Source: Halarcobacter ebronensis
Lineage (GTDB): Bacteria; Campylobacterota; Campylobacteria; Campylobacterales; Arcobacteraceae
Reading direction: 5' to 3'
Length of the DNA stretch: 64,000 nucleotides
NCBI RefSeq assembly: GCF_013201825.1
Contig: NZ_CP053836.1
Location: 1,240,001 to 1,304,000, forward strand
Shown: one piece after another, positions 56,501 to 62,329 of the stretch
How the letters are laid out: each line of letters opens with the position of its first letter
Numbering within the stretch: position 1 is the first letter of the stretch
Translations under genes and position numbers: made by a program
Notes under the pieces: generated by a model
The model's input: the letters and a program-made list of their open reading frames with translations, nothing else
Databases searched by the model: none
What the model was told of the DNA's origin: nothing

Positions 56501-57832
56501 ATTCCTACTTTAGATATGAATATAGGAGATGTAACTGTTGTTGGTGGTTCTCTTGGTGATGCGCTTGAAGCAAATGGAACTAATAATTTTTATAATAATT
56601 CATTAATTGATGGAAGTTCAGATAGTACTGTTGATTTTAAAGATGTACGTTCAGCGGGAATATATATGAATGGAGGAGATGATACTCTCACTGCTGCAAG
56701 TGTTAATAATGCAAACATTAACATGGGAAGTGGAGATGACACAATATATGTGGAAGGAAATGTTTCTCAAACTACAATTGATACATCTGGTATTTGGGGA
56801 TCAGATAATGACAAAGTTATTATTGATGGAAAATTAAGTGGTGGAAATATTAATACAGGTTTAGGTGATGACTATGTTCAATTAGGAGATGTAGGAAGTT
56901 CAAATATTAATCTTGGATTTGGAGATGATGTCCTTAAATTAGAAGGTAATCCAAGCGATTATTATGTAGTAGATTATGGTTTTGGAAATTATAGAATAGT
57001 ATCAGGAGATTTTCAAGTAATTGACAATGGTTATTCTAAATGGGTACAAGGTGGTGAATGGAGTACAGTAACAAGTGCTGAAGCAATAGTTTTTGGAGAT
57101 GGTTCTTATATAGGTGATGGTTCCCTTGCAGAACAATATCTAAACGCTTCACAATCATACCAATATACTATTGATTTAAATGCCAGTTTAGAGGATGGAA
57201 GTGAATCACAACTAGGCGATATAACCCTTAATAATATACCTCAAGGTGCAGTTTTATTAGATAGCAATGGAAATGAAATCCAAGCAAATGATGATGGAAG
57301 TTATACAATTCAAACTGATGCTAACCATGATGCTTCTGTAACTTTAGTTAGTGATACTGAATTGGCTCAAGACTCTTTAAATGATATTAATGCAAGTGTT
57401 ACAGCAACAAGTGGGGACGATACAGCAAGTGTAGTTGTAAATAGTGAAGGACCTATTGATACAACAACTGATGTTGATTTCGATAACTTAGAATTAGATT
57501 TTGATAAAGTTGCTGATATGTCAGAAGCTGATGATGGAAGTTTAAGTCAAGATGATGGAGATATTGATAATATTGAATTGTCTGATATGTTACAACAAGA
57601 TGATACAGATGAAAGTCTGTCAAATCTTTTAGGTGAAACAGAAGCAGATAGAATGGCAGCAAATTCATCAGACTCACCATTAGGTGATTCTCAATCTACA
57701 GATGATGGAAGTTCAAGTTCTACAAATGATTATGATCCATTTAAAGCATTACAAGAAAGTGGAGACAATCTAAGAGCAGATATGGATATGAATGATAGTT
57801 CATTTGATGACTCAAATAATCATCATCAATAG
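44588..57832 (+). CDS. Giant repetitive RTX/LapA-like surface adhesin, 27 identical Ig-like repeats
   Basis: 4414 residues, exported by the adjacent type I system. The N-terminus (MAIARITDIRGLVTLDGTNE) is a LapA-type retention module with a nearby TAATG (residues 141-145) that resembles the LapG TAAG cleavage site. A D-x-N-x-D-G calcium-loop-like motif lies near 186-197. Residues 273-3107 are 27 copies of a 105-residue Ig-like domain (repeat entry). The C-terminal 1300 residues include RTX-like GAGNDTI, DAGDGNDTV, MGSGDDTIYV and LGFGDDVLKL turns, and an acidic Asp/Ser-rich tail. The long tandem stalk, calcium motifs and locus point to a biofilm or surface adhesin. Repeat number may be under-resolved in short-read assemblies. 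Confidence 0.9.
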   Translation: MAIARITDIRGLVTLDGTNEEILKNRDEISDHGGILTIHEFAKIIFEDGREVEVTGPVTFNLDSTFFNEGTFEESITQISDLASLDYINNQLEEVVLNDNLAEQNNNVVNLESEQLNSAITNNNLELDSQAAPSSGAEEVTAATGNNNTAINNEETPTEDTTPNTPETPDLDTSIATPTITIENADLNGDGIYNAEELGEDGTVSVTISVTGSQIGDTLTYTINGVETTIILTADDIADGITFNVEPNTTITAQLSDAAGNVSEEISATSLSVDLEAESGTVTVNTIAGDDVINASESGAETIAVSGTATGGDIQAGDSVTVSVNGTDYTTTVQADGTYSVDVATSDLLADNSVEVDVVSTDAAGNSVTSEGSRDISVDLEAESGTVTVNTIAGDDVINASESGAETIAVSGTATGGDIQAGDSVTVSVNGTDYTTTVQADGTYSVDVATSDLLADNSVEVDVVSTDAAGNSVTSEGSRDISVDLEAESGTVTVNTIAGDDVINASESGAETIAVSGTATGGDIQAGDSVTVSVNGTDYTTTVQADGTYSVDVATSDLLADNSVEVDVVSTDAAGNSVTSEGSRDISVDLEAESGTVTVNTIAGDDVINASESGAETIAVSGTATGGDIQAGDSVTVSVNGTDYTTTVQADGTYSVDVATSDLLADNSVEVDVVSTDAAGNSVTSEGSRDISVDLEAESGTVTVNTIAGDDVINASESGAETIAVSGTATGGDIQAGDSVTVSVNGTDYTTTVQADGTYSVDVATSDLLADNSVEVDVVSTDAAGNSVTSEGSRDISVDLEAESGTVTVNTIAGDDVINASESGAETIAVSGTATGGDIQAGDSVTVSVNGTDYTTTVQADGTYSVDVATSDLLADNSVEVDVVSTDAAGNSVTSEGSRDISVDLEAESGTVTVNTIAGDDVINASESGAETIAVSGTATGGDIQAGDSVTVSVNGTDYTTTVQADGTYSVDVATSDLLADNSVEVDVVSTDAAGNSVTSEGSRDISVDLEAESGTVTVNTIAGDDVINASESGAETIAVSGTATGGDIQAGDSVTVSVNGTDYTTTVQADGTYSVDVATSDLLADNSVEVDVVSTDAAGNSVTSEGSRDISVDLEAESGTVTVNTIAGDDVINASESGAETIAVSGTATGGDIQAGDSVTVSVNGTDYTTTVQADGTYSVDVATSDLLADNSVEVDVVSTDAAGNSVTSEGSRDISVDLEAESGTVTVNTIAGDDVINASESGAETIAVSGTATGGDIQAGDSVTVSVNGTDYTTTVQADGTYSVDVATSDLLADNSVEVDVVSTDAAGNSVTSEGSRDISVDLEAESGTVTVNTIAGDDVINASESGAETIAVSGTATGGDIQAGDSVTVSVNGTDYTTTVQADGTYSVDVATSDLLADNSVEVDVVSTDAAGNSVTSEGSRDISVDLEAESGTVTVNTIAGDDVINASESGAETIAVSGTATGGDIQAGDSVTVSVNGTDYTTTVQADGTYSVDVATSDLLADNSVEVDVVSTDAAGNSVTSEGSRDISVDLEAESGTVTVNTIAGDDVINASESGAETIAVSGTATGGDIQAGDSVTVSVNGTDYTTTVQADGTYSVDVATSDLLADNSVEVDVVSTDAAGNSVTSEGSRDISVDLEAESGTVTVNTIAGDDVINASESGAETIAVSGTATGGDIQAGDSVTVSVNGTDYTTTVQADGTYSVDVATSDLLADNSVEVDVVSTDAAGNSVTSEGSRDISVDLEAESGTVTVNTIAGDDVINASESGAETIAVSGTATGGDIQAGDSVTVSVNGTDYTTTVQADGTYSVDVATSDLLADNSVEVDVVSTDAAGNSVTSEGSRDISVDLEAESGTVTVNTIAGDDVINASESGAETIAVSGTATGGDIQAGDSVTVSVNGTDYTTTVQADGTYSVDVATSDLLADNSVEVDVVSTDAAGNSVTSEGSRDISVDLEAESGTVTVNTIAGDDVINASESGAETIAVSGTATGGDIQAGDSVTVSVNGTDYTTTVQADGTYSVDVATSDLLADNSVEVDVVSTDAAGNSVTSEGSRDISVDLEAESGTVTVNTIAGDDVINASESGAETIAVSGTATGGDIQAGDSVTVSVNGTDYTTTVQADGTYSVDVATSDLLADNSVEVDVVSTDAAGNSVTSEGSRDISVDLEAESGTVTVNTIAGDDVINASESGAETIAVSGTATGGDIQAGDSVTVSVNGTDYTTTVQADGTYSVDVATSDLLADNSVEVDVVSTDAAGNSVTSEGSRDISVDLEAESGTVTVNTIAGDDVINASESGAETIAVSGTATGGDIQAGDSVTVSVNGTDYTTTVQADGTYSVDVATSDLLADNSVEVDVVSTDAAGNSVTSEGSRDISVDLEAESGTVTVNTIAGDDVINASESGAETIAVSGTATGGDIQAGDSVTVSVNGTDYTTTVQADGTYSVDVATSDLLADNSVEVDVVSTDAAGNSVTSEGSRDISVDLEAESGTVTVNTIAGDDVINASESGAETIAVSGTATGGDIQAGDSVTVSVNGTDYTTTVQADGTYSVDVATSDLLADNSVEVDVVSTDAAGNSVTSEGSRDISVDLEAESGTVTVNTIAGDDVINASESGAETIAVSGTATGGDIQAGDSVTVSVNGTDYTTTVQADGTYSVDVATSDLLADNSVEVDVVSTDAAGNSVTSEGSRDISVDLEAESGTVTVNTIAGDDVINASESGAETIAVSGTATGGDIQAGDSVTVSVNGTDYTTTVQADGTYSVDVATSDLLADNSVEVDVVSTDAAGNSVTSEGSRDISVDLEAESGTVTVNTIAGDDVINASESGAETIAVSGTATGGDIQAGDSVTVSVNGTDYTTTVQADGTYSVDVATSDLLADNSVEVDVVSTDAAGNSVTSEGSRDISVDLEAESGTVTVNTIAGDDVINASESGAETIAVSGTATGGDIQAGDSVTVSVNGTDYTTTVQADGTYSVDVATSDLLADNSVEVDVVSTDAAGNSVTSEGSRDISVDLEAESGTVTVNTIAGDDVINASESGAETIAVSGTATGGDIQAGDSVTVSVNGTDYTTTVQADGTYSVDVATSDLLADNSVEVDVVSTDAAGNSVTSEGSRDISVDTTVDISSDLDAASDTGVSNSDNITSDNTPTINGTTEAGATVVITTASGIIVGSVVADENGNYSITTTELPDGEQALTITATDLAGNTNSTTETITIDTTASDTTNLEITNIIDNNGDYSSVTMVGTGAESGNTITLYDEDGNAVASTTVQEDGTWSVDISNLNNTKVNDNEFFSVTETDAAGNETAQTDTTHYWHGNWSNTNTESADDFIMTGAGNDTINTDAILSGTNENGTVTSDNNDTNDSLVIDAGDGNDTVTFGGNMSNYTLTTDANGNVIVTESSASDSNGDGIGDTIELRNVETIEFEDGTYDVGSGTFTSFDTQADSLTASIEVSAATNVIDEEEVVDTSANEAEGIYERDGNYYQMQETSQIDTAALREMGYTIDSNGNFFKINEDAPKVLVEQEMTREVTRVVDVEPIMKVATETTTFESLGQEFTQDVGVVQTWRPTTIELDEPTKNIELDFNNFNSGTLKIEFLDENGDVIGTRTTFPAGDGERGYGIGEEFSSVRLTSYGSNVEVESISGRGLPETVTVEAGGLVPDYEAMADAGITWSSNEYQVITQTADINNIGNIGNSKVDGFNPEDHETSQVFDFGPDMANRLVTITVDLTVKGSWDNNVTSTNDYFSVSANGKEIDVNFYSNNSNSSTYESDDVSYIGWDNNESFTYEYQVYLDDNGQVQLDFMVASTADDEVIDVKNIQVVYEGETGWTKEVTETETYTESVLVDAPAEQVDPSEIPGEIPYISQEVEVEPNMTSETEVVGHAYSVDISAALSDIDGSETLSVIITGVPEGATLSEGIDNGDGTWTIVIPQGDTSIADSLTLIVPSGIDDFELGIVATGTETNGGDTNTATDSALVDVPDLVDIPTLDMNIGDVTVVGGSLGDALEANGTNNFYNNSLIDGSSDSTVDFKDVRSAGIYMNGGDDTLTAASVNNANINMGSGDDTIYVEGNVSQTTIDTSGIWGSDNDKVIIDGKLSGGNINTGLGDDYVQLGDVGSSNINLGFGDDVLKLEGNPSDYYVVDYGFGNYRIVSGDFQVIDNGYSKWVQGGEWSTVTSAEAIVFGDGSYIGDGSLAEQYLNASQSYQYTIDLNASLEDGSESQLGDITLNNIPQGAVLLDSNGNEIQANDDGSYTIQTDANHDASVTLVSDTELAQDSLNDINASVTATSGDDTASVVVNSEGPIDTTTDVDFDNLELDFDKVADMSEADDGSLSQDDGDIDNIELSDMLQQDDTDESLSNLLGETEADRMAANSSDSPLGDSQSTDDGSSSSTNDYDPFKALQESGDNLRADMDMNDSSFDDSNNHHQ
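45404..53908 (+). repeat. Tandem array of 27 x 315-bp repeats
   Basis: Exactly 8505 bp = 27 units of 315 bp, in frame (105 residues, opening VDLEAESGTVTVNTIAGDDV, ending RDIS). I noticed only two variable positions, both synonymous: base 195 of the unit (GGG or GGA for Gly) and base 315 (AGC or AGT for Ser). All other bases appeared identical. Such homogeneity indicates recent expansion or ongoing gene conversion and unequal crossover. Confidence 0.95.
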
Positions 57833-57834
57833 AG

Positions 57835-57863
57835 AAAAAAAGGTCTTTTTAAAGACCTTTTTT
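57835..57863 (+). terminator. Terminator after adhesin gene
   Basis: Stem AAAGGTCTTT-type arms around a TT loop (57835-57848 with 57849-57863), with a T run. It begins 2 bp after the adhesin stop at 57832. Confidence 0.85.
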
Positions 57864-57888
57864 ATATAATTTCAATCTTTTATTTAAT

Positions 57889-57964
57889 GACCCCGTCGTC
57901 TAGAGGCCAAGGACGTCAGGATTTCCTCCTGAACACGGATGTTCGAATCATCCTGGGGTCGCCA
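57889..57964 (+). tRNA. tRNA-Glu (anticodon TTC)
   Basis: 76 nt with a normal cloverleaf. Acceptor GACCCCG pairs with TGGGGTC, with the D-arm GTCTAGAGGCCAAGGAC. The anticodon stem TCAGG/CCTGA encloses loop ATTTCCT (anticodon TTC at the middle), and the T-arm GGATG-TTCGAAT-CATCC is intact. GCCA is encoded. Its 3' part recurs at 61755-61800 with 36 bp of flank. Confidence 0.97.
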
Positions 57965-58000
57965 ATCTAAAATTACTATAGAATGGCTATTTTATTCATT
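57919..58000 (+). repeat. 82-bp direct repeat, left copy (tRNA-Glu 3' end plus flank)
   Basis: Spans the anticodon-loop region to the CCA end of the tRNA and 36 bp beyond. Identical over 82 bp to 61755-61836. This is the classic look of att sites formed when a mobile element integrates into a tRNA 3' end, though no integrase lies in between. Confidence 0.85.
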
Positions 58001-58033
58001 TATCACACTGACAAAATTATTTAAGGTTTATTT

Positions 58034-58122
58034 GAGTGACATCTTTGTAAGAATTATTATATGTTATAAAAAAGTAAAGAAAAATAGAAGAGACTATTTT
58101 AGGCTATAAAGAACCAAGATAT
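58034..58122 (+). repeat. Imperfect ~89-bp direct repeat, copy A
   Basis: Aligns by eye at roughly 85-90% identity with 61641-61731, including GTGACA(T/C)CTTTGTAAGAA and the CTATTTTAGG(G)CTATAAAGAAC blocks. Both copies are in the same orientation and sit just inside the tRNA-derived repeats. Confidence 0.65.
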
Positions 58123-58185
58123 TTTGGTTTTACATGAACATATATAATATTAAAGTATAAAAAAGCTTGAATAATATATAATAAC

Positions 58186-58204
58186 ATTGATAATCATTAT
58201 TATA
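58186..58204. promoter_or_regulatory. Fur-box-like operator upstream of AraC gene
   Basis: ATTGATAATCATTATTAT fits the GATAAT-ATTATC-type Fur consensus, 12 bp before the AraC start. Iron repression of this regulator, and through it the receptor, is a natural model. Confidence 0.55.
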
Positions 58205-58215
58205 TAAGGACTCTT

Positions 58216-59202
58216 ATGTCAATTTTGTTAGAACGCAAAGTATATTTAGATAAAATGGAAAAAATATATCCATTAGATATAGCACAAAAAAAAAGTATAA
58301 AATTTAAAAACAAAAATTTTTTTGATAACTCTCTTAAACATTATCGAACAAGTTTTGGTATCTCTTATATGTTATTCAAAGCATATTTTAAAGATGACAT
58401 CATTTTAGAATCAAAACATGAATTTAAAGATGTAACTTTTATAATGTTTAATGATTCTTATAGTAGTAGCAGTATCCAAGAATTTGATAAAAATAATGAA
58501 TTCATTTTTAAACCTAAACACTATGTAATTGGAAAAATTAGTGAAAATTTTGAATCACTAAATAAATATTTAGCAAACAAAAAATATTGTACACACTATG
58601 TTTTATTTGAAAACCAGATACTTGATGATTTAATTATAAATTATTCATCTAAAAAAACATTATATGACGTAGATGGATTTTCAATAAAATTTGAAATGCC
58701 TATTAGTATAAAACAAAATTTAATTTTAGAAGAATTGCCAACATTATTTTTTTTAGAAGGAAAATTGCAAGAATTGTATTTAGAATCAAAAATTACTGAT
58801 TTGATTTATACAACAGTAAATAGCATAAAAAAATTACATTTAGAAGAAAATATTTATTTTAGTTCTAAAGATATTAAATCTTTGTTTAAAGCAAAAGATA
58901 TTTTAACAGAAAGCATTGCAAATCCTCCTTCATTAAAAATGATTGCGCATCAATCTGCAATTAATGAATACAAATTGAAAAAGGGGTTTAAAAAGCTTTT
59001 TGGGAACACAGTATTTGGGTTTTTGCAAGAGTATAGGCTCAATGAAGCTAAAAAAATACTTATGAATAATGAAATAAATATTAATGAAGTCTCTTACATG
59101 GTTGGCTATAAAAATGTTAGCCATTTTAGTAAAATTTTTAAAGAACATTTTGGATTAACTCCTGCACAAGTAAAAAAAAATCAAAAAAAAGTTTTTATTT
59201 AA
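58216..59202 (+). CDS. AraC-family regulator, PchR-like
   Basis: 328 residues. The C-terminal AraC HTH (about 225-325) is clear: SLKMIAHQSAINEYKLKKGFKKLFGNTVFGFLQEYRLNEAKKILMNN, ININEVSYMVGYKNVSHFSKIFKEHFGLTPAQ. The N-terminal domain is variable, with no cupin motif visible. The HTH block FKKLFGNTVFGFLQEYRLNEA is typical of PchR-type activators of siderophore receptor genes. AAGGA precedes the ATG. Its convergent neighbour is a TonB-dependent receptor and the two share a terminator, so a ligand-activated receptor switch is likely. Confidence 0.82.
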   Translation: MSILLERKVYLDKMEKIYPLDIAQKKSIKFKNKNFFDNSLKHYRTSFGISYMLFKAYFKDDIILESKHEFKDVTFIMFNDSYSSSSIQEFDKNNEFIFKPKHYVIGKISENFESLNKYLANKKYCTHYVLFENQILDDLIINYSSKKTLYDVDGFSIKFEMPISIKQNLILEELPTLFFLEGKLQELYLESKITDLIYTTVNSIKKLHLEENIYFSSKDIKSLFKAKDILTESIANPPSLKMIAHQSAINEYKLKKGFKKLFGNTVFGFLQEYRLNEAKKILMNNEININEVSYMVGYKNVSHFSKIFKEHFGLTPAQVKKNQKKVFI

Positions 59203-59286
59203 TATATTTATATTATGTTTTTCCATTCAGTAATCCTAAAATATTTGTCTGTTTTGATTGTATATTTTGAAATAAATTATTTATCT

Positions 59287-59321
59287 TTAAAAGATTAGAA
59301 GTTTCCCTCCTAATCTTTTTA
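59287..59321. terminator. Bidirectional terminator between AraC gene and receptor gene
   Basis: AAAAGATTAG (59289-59298) pairs with CTAATCTTTT (59310-59319) around an 11-nt loop, with A and T tracts on both sides. It overlaps the receptor stop codon. Confidence 0.75.
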
Positions 59322-61415
59322 AAATGTATATTTTATGCCCAATCCAAAAAATCTTGGATCTCCAAAAGATGCATATGAAAAATAGCTATTGGTTTCATAC
59401 ATATTTATATATTTTTCATCAGTTAAATTTTTACCAAATATATAGATATCCCAATCAGAAAATTTGTAACCGATTTTGGCATTAATTAAAGTATAACTGT
59501 CTTCTTTGACAAAACTTTTATTTAAATCATCATAAAAATACATTGATCCCTGATTCCTTACATCTGTACGTGCATAAAAACCACTTGGGTTATTGTATAT
59601 AATACTCAAATTTGCAGTATGAGATGGAGTTGTTTCTATTTTATTCCCACTAAAATTATAATCCCCTACATTATAAGAATCATATTCTGTTTGTATAATA
59701 CCAAAGGCCCCTGTAATTTCTAAATTAGAAGTGGGGAAATAGTGAAAATCAAATTCAATCCCTTGTGAATGTGCTTTATCTGCATTATCTGTATAAACTT
59801 GCCCAGATGTTAGTCTTCTATAAACATGAATATCTTTTATATCCATTCTAAACAAAGAAGCGGTAAAGTAGAAATCTTTAAAATCTCCTTTTATTCCCAT
59901 TTCGTAATTTGTTGATTGTTGTGGCTCAAATGTATTATCATCAATATTTGAAGTAGTGGCAGCTGTATTAAATCCACCTGGCATATATCCTCTAGAAATT
60001 GAAATAAATGGTGAAAAATTATCATTTAATTTATAATCTAATGCAATTTTAGGAATAAAAGTATTCCAAGTTTTTTCGCTATTATATCCAAGTAGTTTAA
60101 CATTATTGTTATAATATTCATAATCTATTTTTTTCTTAATCCTTTGATATCTTGCCCCTAAAGTTAAGTCAAATTGCTCATCTAAAGGTATTATAGCTTG
60201 ACCAAAAATTGCTTGTGTATCACTATCTAAGTTTGATTTCATATTAGTTTTCCCTATGTCAGTACCATACATTATAGTATGAGTTCCATATGGATCATAA
60301 TTTTTATCTTCTGTATCTAAATAAATACCTCCTAACCAACGAATACCATTATCTTGTTTATTTGATATTCTAAATTCTTGTGAATAATTATCTGCAGTTT
60401 CATCATTGAACATAGTTGAATTATCTAAATAAGTACCATTTGTGTAATCCGCATCATATTTACCATTTACATTAGTTTTACTATGTGTTGTAGTAGAATT
60501 AAAAGTGTAATTTTCATTATCATATTTTATACTTAGAGCTTGAGAATTAATAGTATATTTTTCATATGATGACATTTCAAAACCATGATTTTCTGCAGCA
60601 TCTCTTTTAAAATCAGAAAAATTAGGATAAATAGGCGTACCAAAAGGATCTATTGTTGCAATACCATATCCATTAAATCCATAATTTTTACTTCGATTAT
60701 TTTTTAATACTAATTTGGTAGATAATTTATCTGTAACTTTATAATATAAAGAGGTACTAAAATTTCTATTATTTTCTTTTGCTGCCTTATCATCTCCATT
60801 ATAAGTATTAGTTATCCATCCATTGTCAGAAAATATGTCACCATTTATATTAAAAAAAAGTTTATCTTTTATTATTGGTGTATTTATATTAAAAGTATTT
60901 CTCATATAATTATCACTTCCATATTCAAATCCAATACTTCCATTAGTTTCATTGTTAGGCTCTTTTGTTATTATATTTATAACTCCACCTATGGCATCTT
61001 TACCATAAAGTGTACTTTGTGGTCCTCTTAAAACTTCAACTCTTTCAATATTCTCAAAAGAAGTAATGTAAGACCTCTTGGCAGATATTGGAATACCATC
61101 TATATAAACTACAACAGGATTATTTTCTGTAAATAGTGAAGCATTTATTCCTCTAAAATTTACTTTTATACCTCTGTCTGGAGTTGAAGTCATATTTGGG
61201 ATTTCATTGATTACATCAGAAATAGTTTTTATCTCTTTTGCTTCAATCTCTTCATGGTCAAGTACAGTTATACTTTGTGGAATATATTGAATATTTTCCT
61301 CTATTTTATTTGCAGTTACAGTTACATTTTCAAGGTTCTCTATATCATTGTCAGCAAAAACAATATTTGTCATGATAATAAGAATCTTGATTACTTTCAA
61401 TATTTTTTTTGTCAT
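59319..61415 (-). CDS. TonB-dependent siderophore-type outer-membrane receptor
   Basis: 698 residues. Signal peptide (KVIKILIIMTNIVFA), a TonB box-like ENVTVTANK, and a plug domain with ITVLDHEEIEAKEIKTISDV, VNFRGI, VVVYIDGIPI and the RVEVLRGPQSTLYGKDAIGGVINI signature. The barrel runs to the end, closing with FGDPRFFGLGIKYTF (terminal Phe). It imports a ligand such as a ferric siderophore or heme using TonB energy; the specific substrate cannot be told. Regulation is presumably by Fur-like sites in its promoter and by the PchR-type regulator convergent to it. Confidence 0.9.
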   Translation of the reverse strand: MTKKILKVIKILIIMTNIVFADNDIENLENVTVTANKIEENIQYIPQSITVLDHEEIEAKEIKTISDVINEIPNMTSTPDRGIKVNFRGINASLFTENNPVVVYIDGIPISAKRSYITSFENIERVEVLRGPQSTLYGKDAIGGVINIITKEPNNETNGSIGFEYGSDNYMRNTFNINTPIIKDKLFFNINGDIFSDNGWITNTYNGDDKAAKENNRNFSTSLYYKVTDKLSTKLVLKNNRSKNYGFNGYGIATIDPFGTPIYPNFSDFKRDAAENHGFEMSSYEKYTINSQALSIKYDNENYTFNSTTTHSKTNVNGKYDADYTNGTYLDNSTMFNDETADNYSQEFRISNKQDNGIRWLGGIYLDTEDKNYDPYGTHTIMYGTDIGKTNMKSNLDSDTQAIFGQAIIPLDEQFDLTLGARYQRIKKKIDYEYYNNNVKLLGYNSEKTWNTFIPKIALDYKLNDNFSPFISISRGYMPGGFNTAATTSNIDDNTFEPQQSTNYEMGIKGDFKDFYFTASLFRMDIKDIHVYRRLTSGQVYTDNADKAHSQGIEFDFHYFPTSNLEITGAFGIIQTEYDSYNVGDYNFSGNKIETTPSHTANLSIIYNNPSGFYARTDVRNQGSMYFYDDLNKSFVKEDSYTLINAKIGYKFSDWDIYIFGKNLTDEKYINMYETNSYFSYASFGDPRFFGLGIKYTF

Positions 61416-61450
61416 TTTTTCTCCTAAAATTAAAAAATTAGAATAATATA

Positions 61451-61590
61451 AATGAAATTAATTATCAATATTCTTAATAACGTTATAGGGATTATTTGTA
61501 TTGTTAAATGTTAAAATTTGTAGATATTATTAATAATTAAAATAATAATTAATTGTCTTGTCGTTAAGACATATATGATAATTTTCATTC
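61451..61590 (-). promoter_or_regulatory. Receptor promoter region with Fur-like sites and inverted repeat
   Basis: TGAAATTAATTATCAATATTC (near 61451-61475) and ATATGATAATTTTCATTC (61573-61590) resemble Fur boxes. TGTCTT (61554-61559) / AAGACA (61566-61571) is a 6-bp inverted repeat that could be the AraC/PchR-type operator. No other gene is visible in the 61416-61640 interval. Confidence 0.45.
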
Positions 61591-61640
61591 TAATAAAATG
61601 TATTAATTTCTTTATATAAGGTTAAACAGGTGACACTTTT

Positions 61641-61731
61641 GGGTGACACCTTTGTAAGAATTATTATATATCATAAAAAGTTAAGAGAAAATAGAAGACC
61701 CTATTTTAGGGCTATAAAGAACTAAAATACA
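61641..61731 (+). repeat. Imperfect ~89-bp direct repeat, copy B
   Basis: Right-hand counterpart of 58034-58122. Preceded by a second GGTGACAC within 20 bp (61629-61636 and 61642-61649), as in REP-like flanks. A CCCTA/TAGGG mini-hairpin sits in the middle. Together with the Y1 transposase remnant downstream, it suggests a REP-related element. Confidence 0.6.
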
Positions 61732-61754
61732 TCTTAAGGAAACATAAAAAAAGT

Positions 61755-61836
61755 GGATTTCCTCCTGAACACGGATGTTCGAATCATCCTGGGGTCGCCA
61801 ATCTAAAATTACTATAGAATGGCTATTTTATTCATT
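61755..61836 (+). repeat. 82-bp direct repeat, right copy (tRNA-Glu 3' fragment)
   Basis: Perfect copy of 57919-58000. The first 46 bases are a 3' fragment of tRNA-Glu (from the anticodon loop to CCA); the fragment has no 5' half, so it is not a functional tRNA. It marks the probable far end of the 3.8-kb island. Confidence 0.85.
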
Positions 61837-62016
61837 AAACTTTAACCCCATAGCCCAAGTTTTAAGTAAGCAACAGCTGTTACTGGCATAAGAAAGTTCA
61901 CCAGCTTTTTTAAAAATCCGGGGACAGGATACTAATTAATTGCAAATTGTAATATTTTTAATAGATAGATTTAATTTTTGTATCATTTTTTTATACCTAA
62001 AATTAAGGAGATTAAA
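61837..62016 (+). other. Intergenic REP-like flank before transposase remnant
   Basis: Holds AACAGCTGTT (a 10-bp palindrome) and GGGGACAGGATACTAATT near 61920. GGGGACAG-type sequences often flank Y1/RAYT transposase genes in other bacteria. No gene seen. Confidence 0.35.
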
Positions 62017-62248
62017 ATGGCAAGAATAAGAAGAATCGTACTTCCAAATACTCCCCATCATGTAACACAAAGAGGTGTTCGCTTACAGAATATTTTTTTT
62101 AAAAATGATGATTATCAATGCTATAAAGAACTCATATTTACTCAATGTAAGACTTACTGTCTTACATCTTATAGTTATACCAAAAAATAAAGAATTATTG
62201 TATAAAGTATTAGGGAAAATTAGTGAACTCAATAATAAGGTTACATAA
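62017..62248 (+). pseudogene. Broken REP-associated Y1 transposase (RAYT), catalytic HxH deleted
   Basis: ATG at 62017 behind AAGGAG. The frame reads MARIRRIVLPNTPHHVTQRG then RLQNIFFKNDDYQCYKEL, the hallmark N-terminus of RAYT/IS200-like proteins, and stops at 62188-62190. A second frame just before continues the family sequence IVIPKNKELLYKVLGKISELNN to a stop at 62246-62248. Joining them shows that the TNHVHL segment, carrying the HUH metal His pair, has been lost with a frame shift, and the C-terminal half including the catalytic Tyr is missing. Non-functional. Confidence 0.8.
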
Positions 62249-62329
62249 AATATCCCCTACACTGGAAATTTATAGCTTTCCCAGTTTGTGATGAAGTGGC
62301 GATGGTATTTTTTATTTTTTTAATCCCTT

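Noticed and set aside
57965-61640. Search for an integrase within the tRNA-Glu island
   Set aside because: Both strands checked; only the AraC regulator and TonB receptor have gene-like features, so no integrase is claimed.
61755-61800. Second tRNA-Glu gene
   Set aside because: Only the 3' 46 bases are present; there is no acceptor 5' strand or D arm, so it is a fragment.
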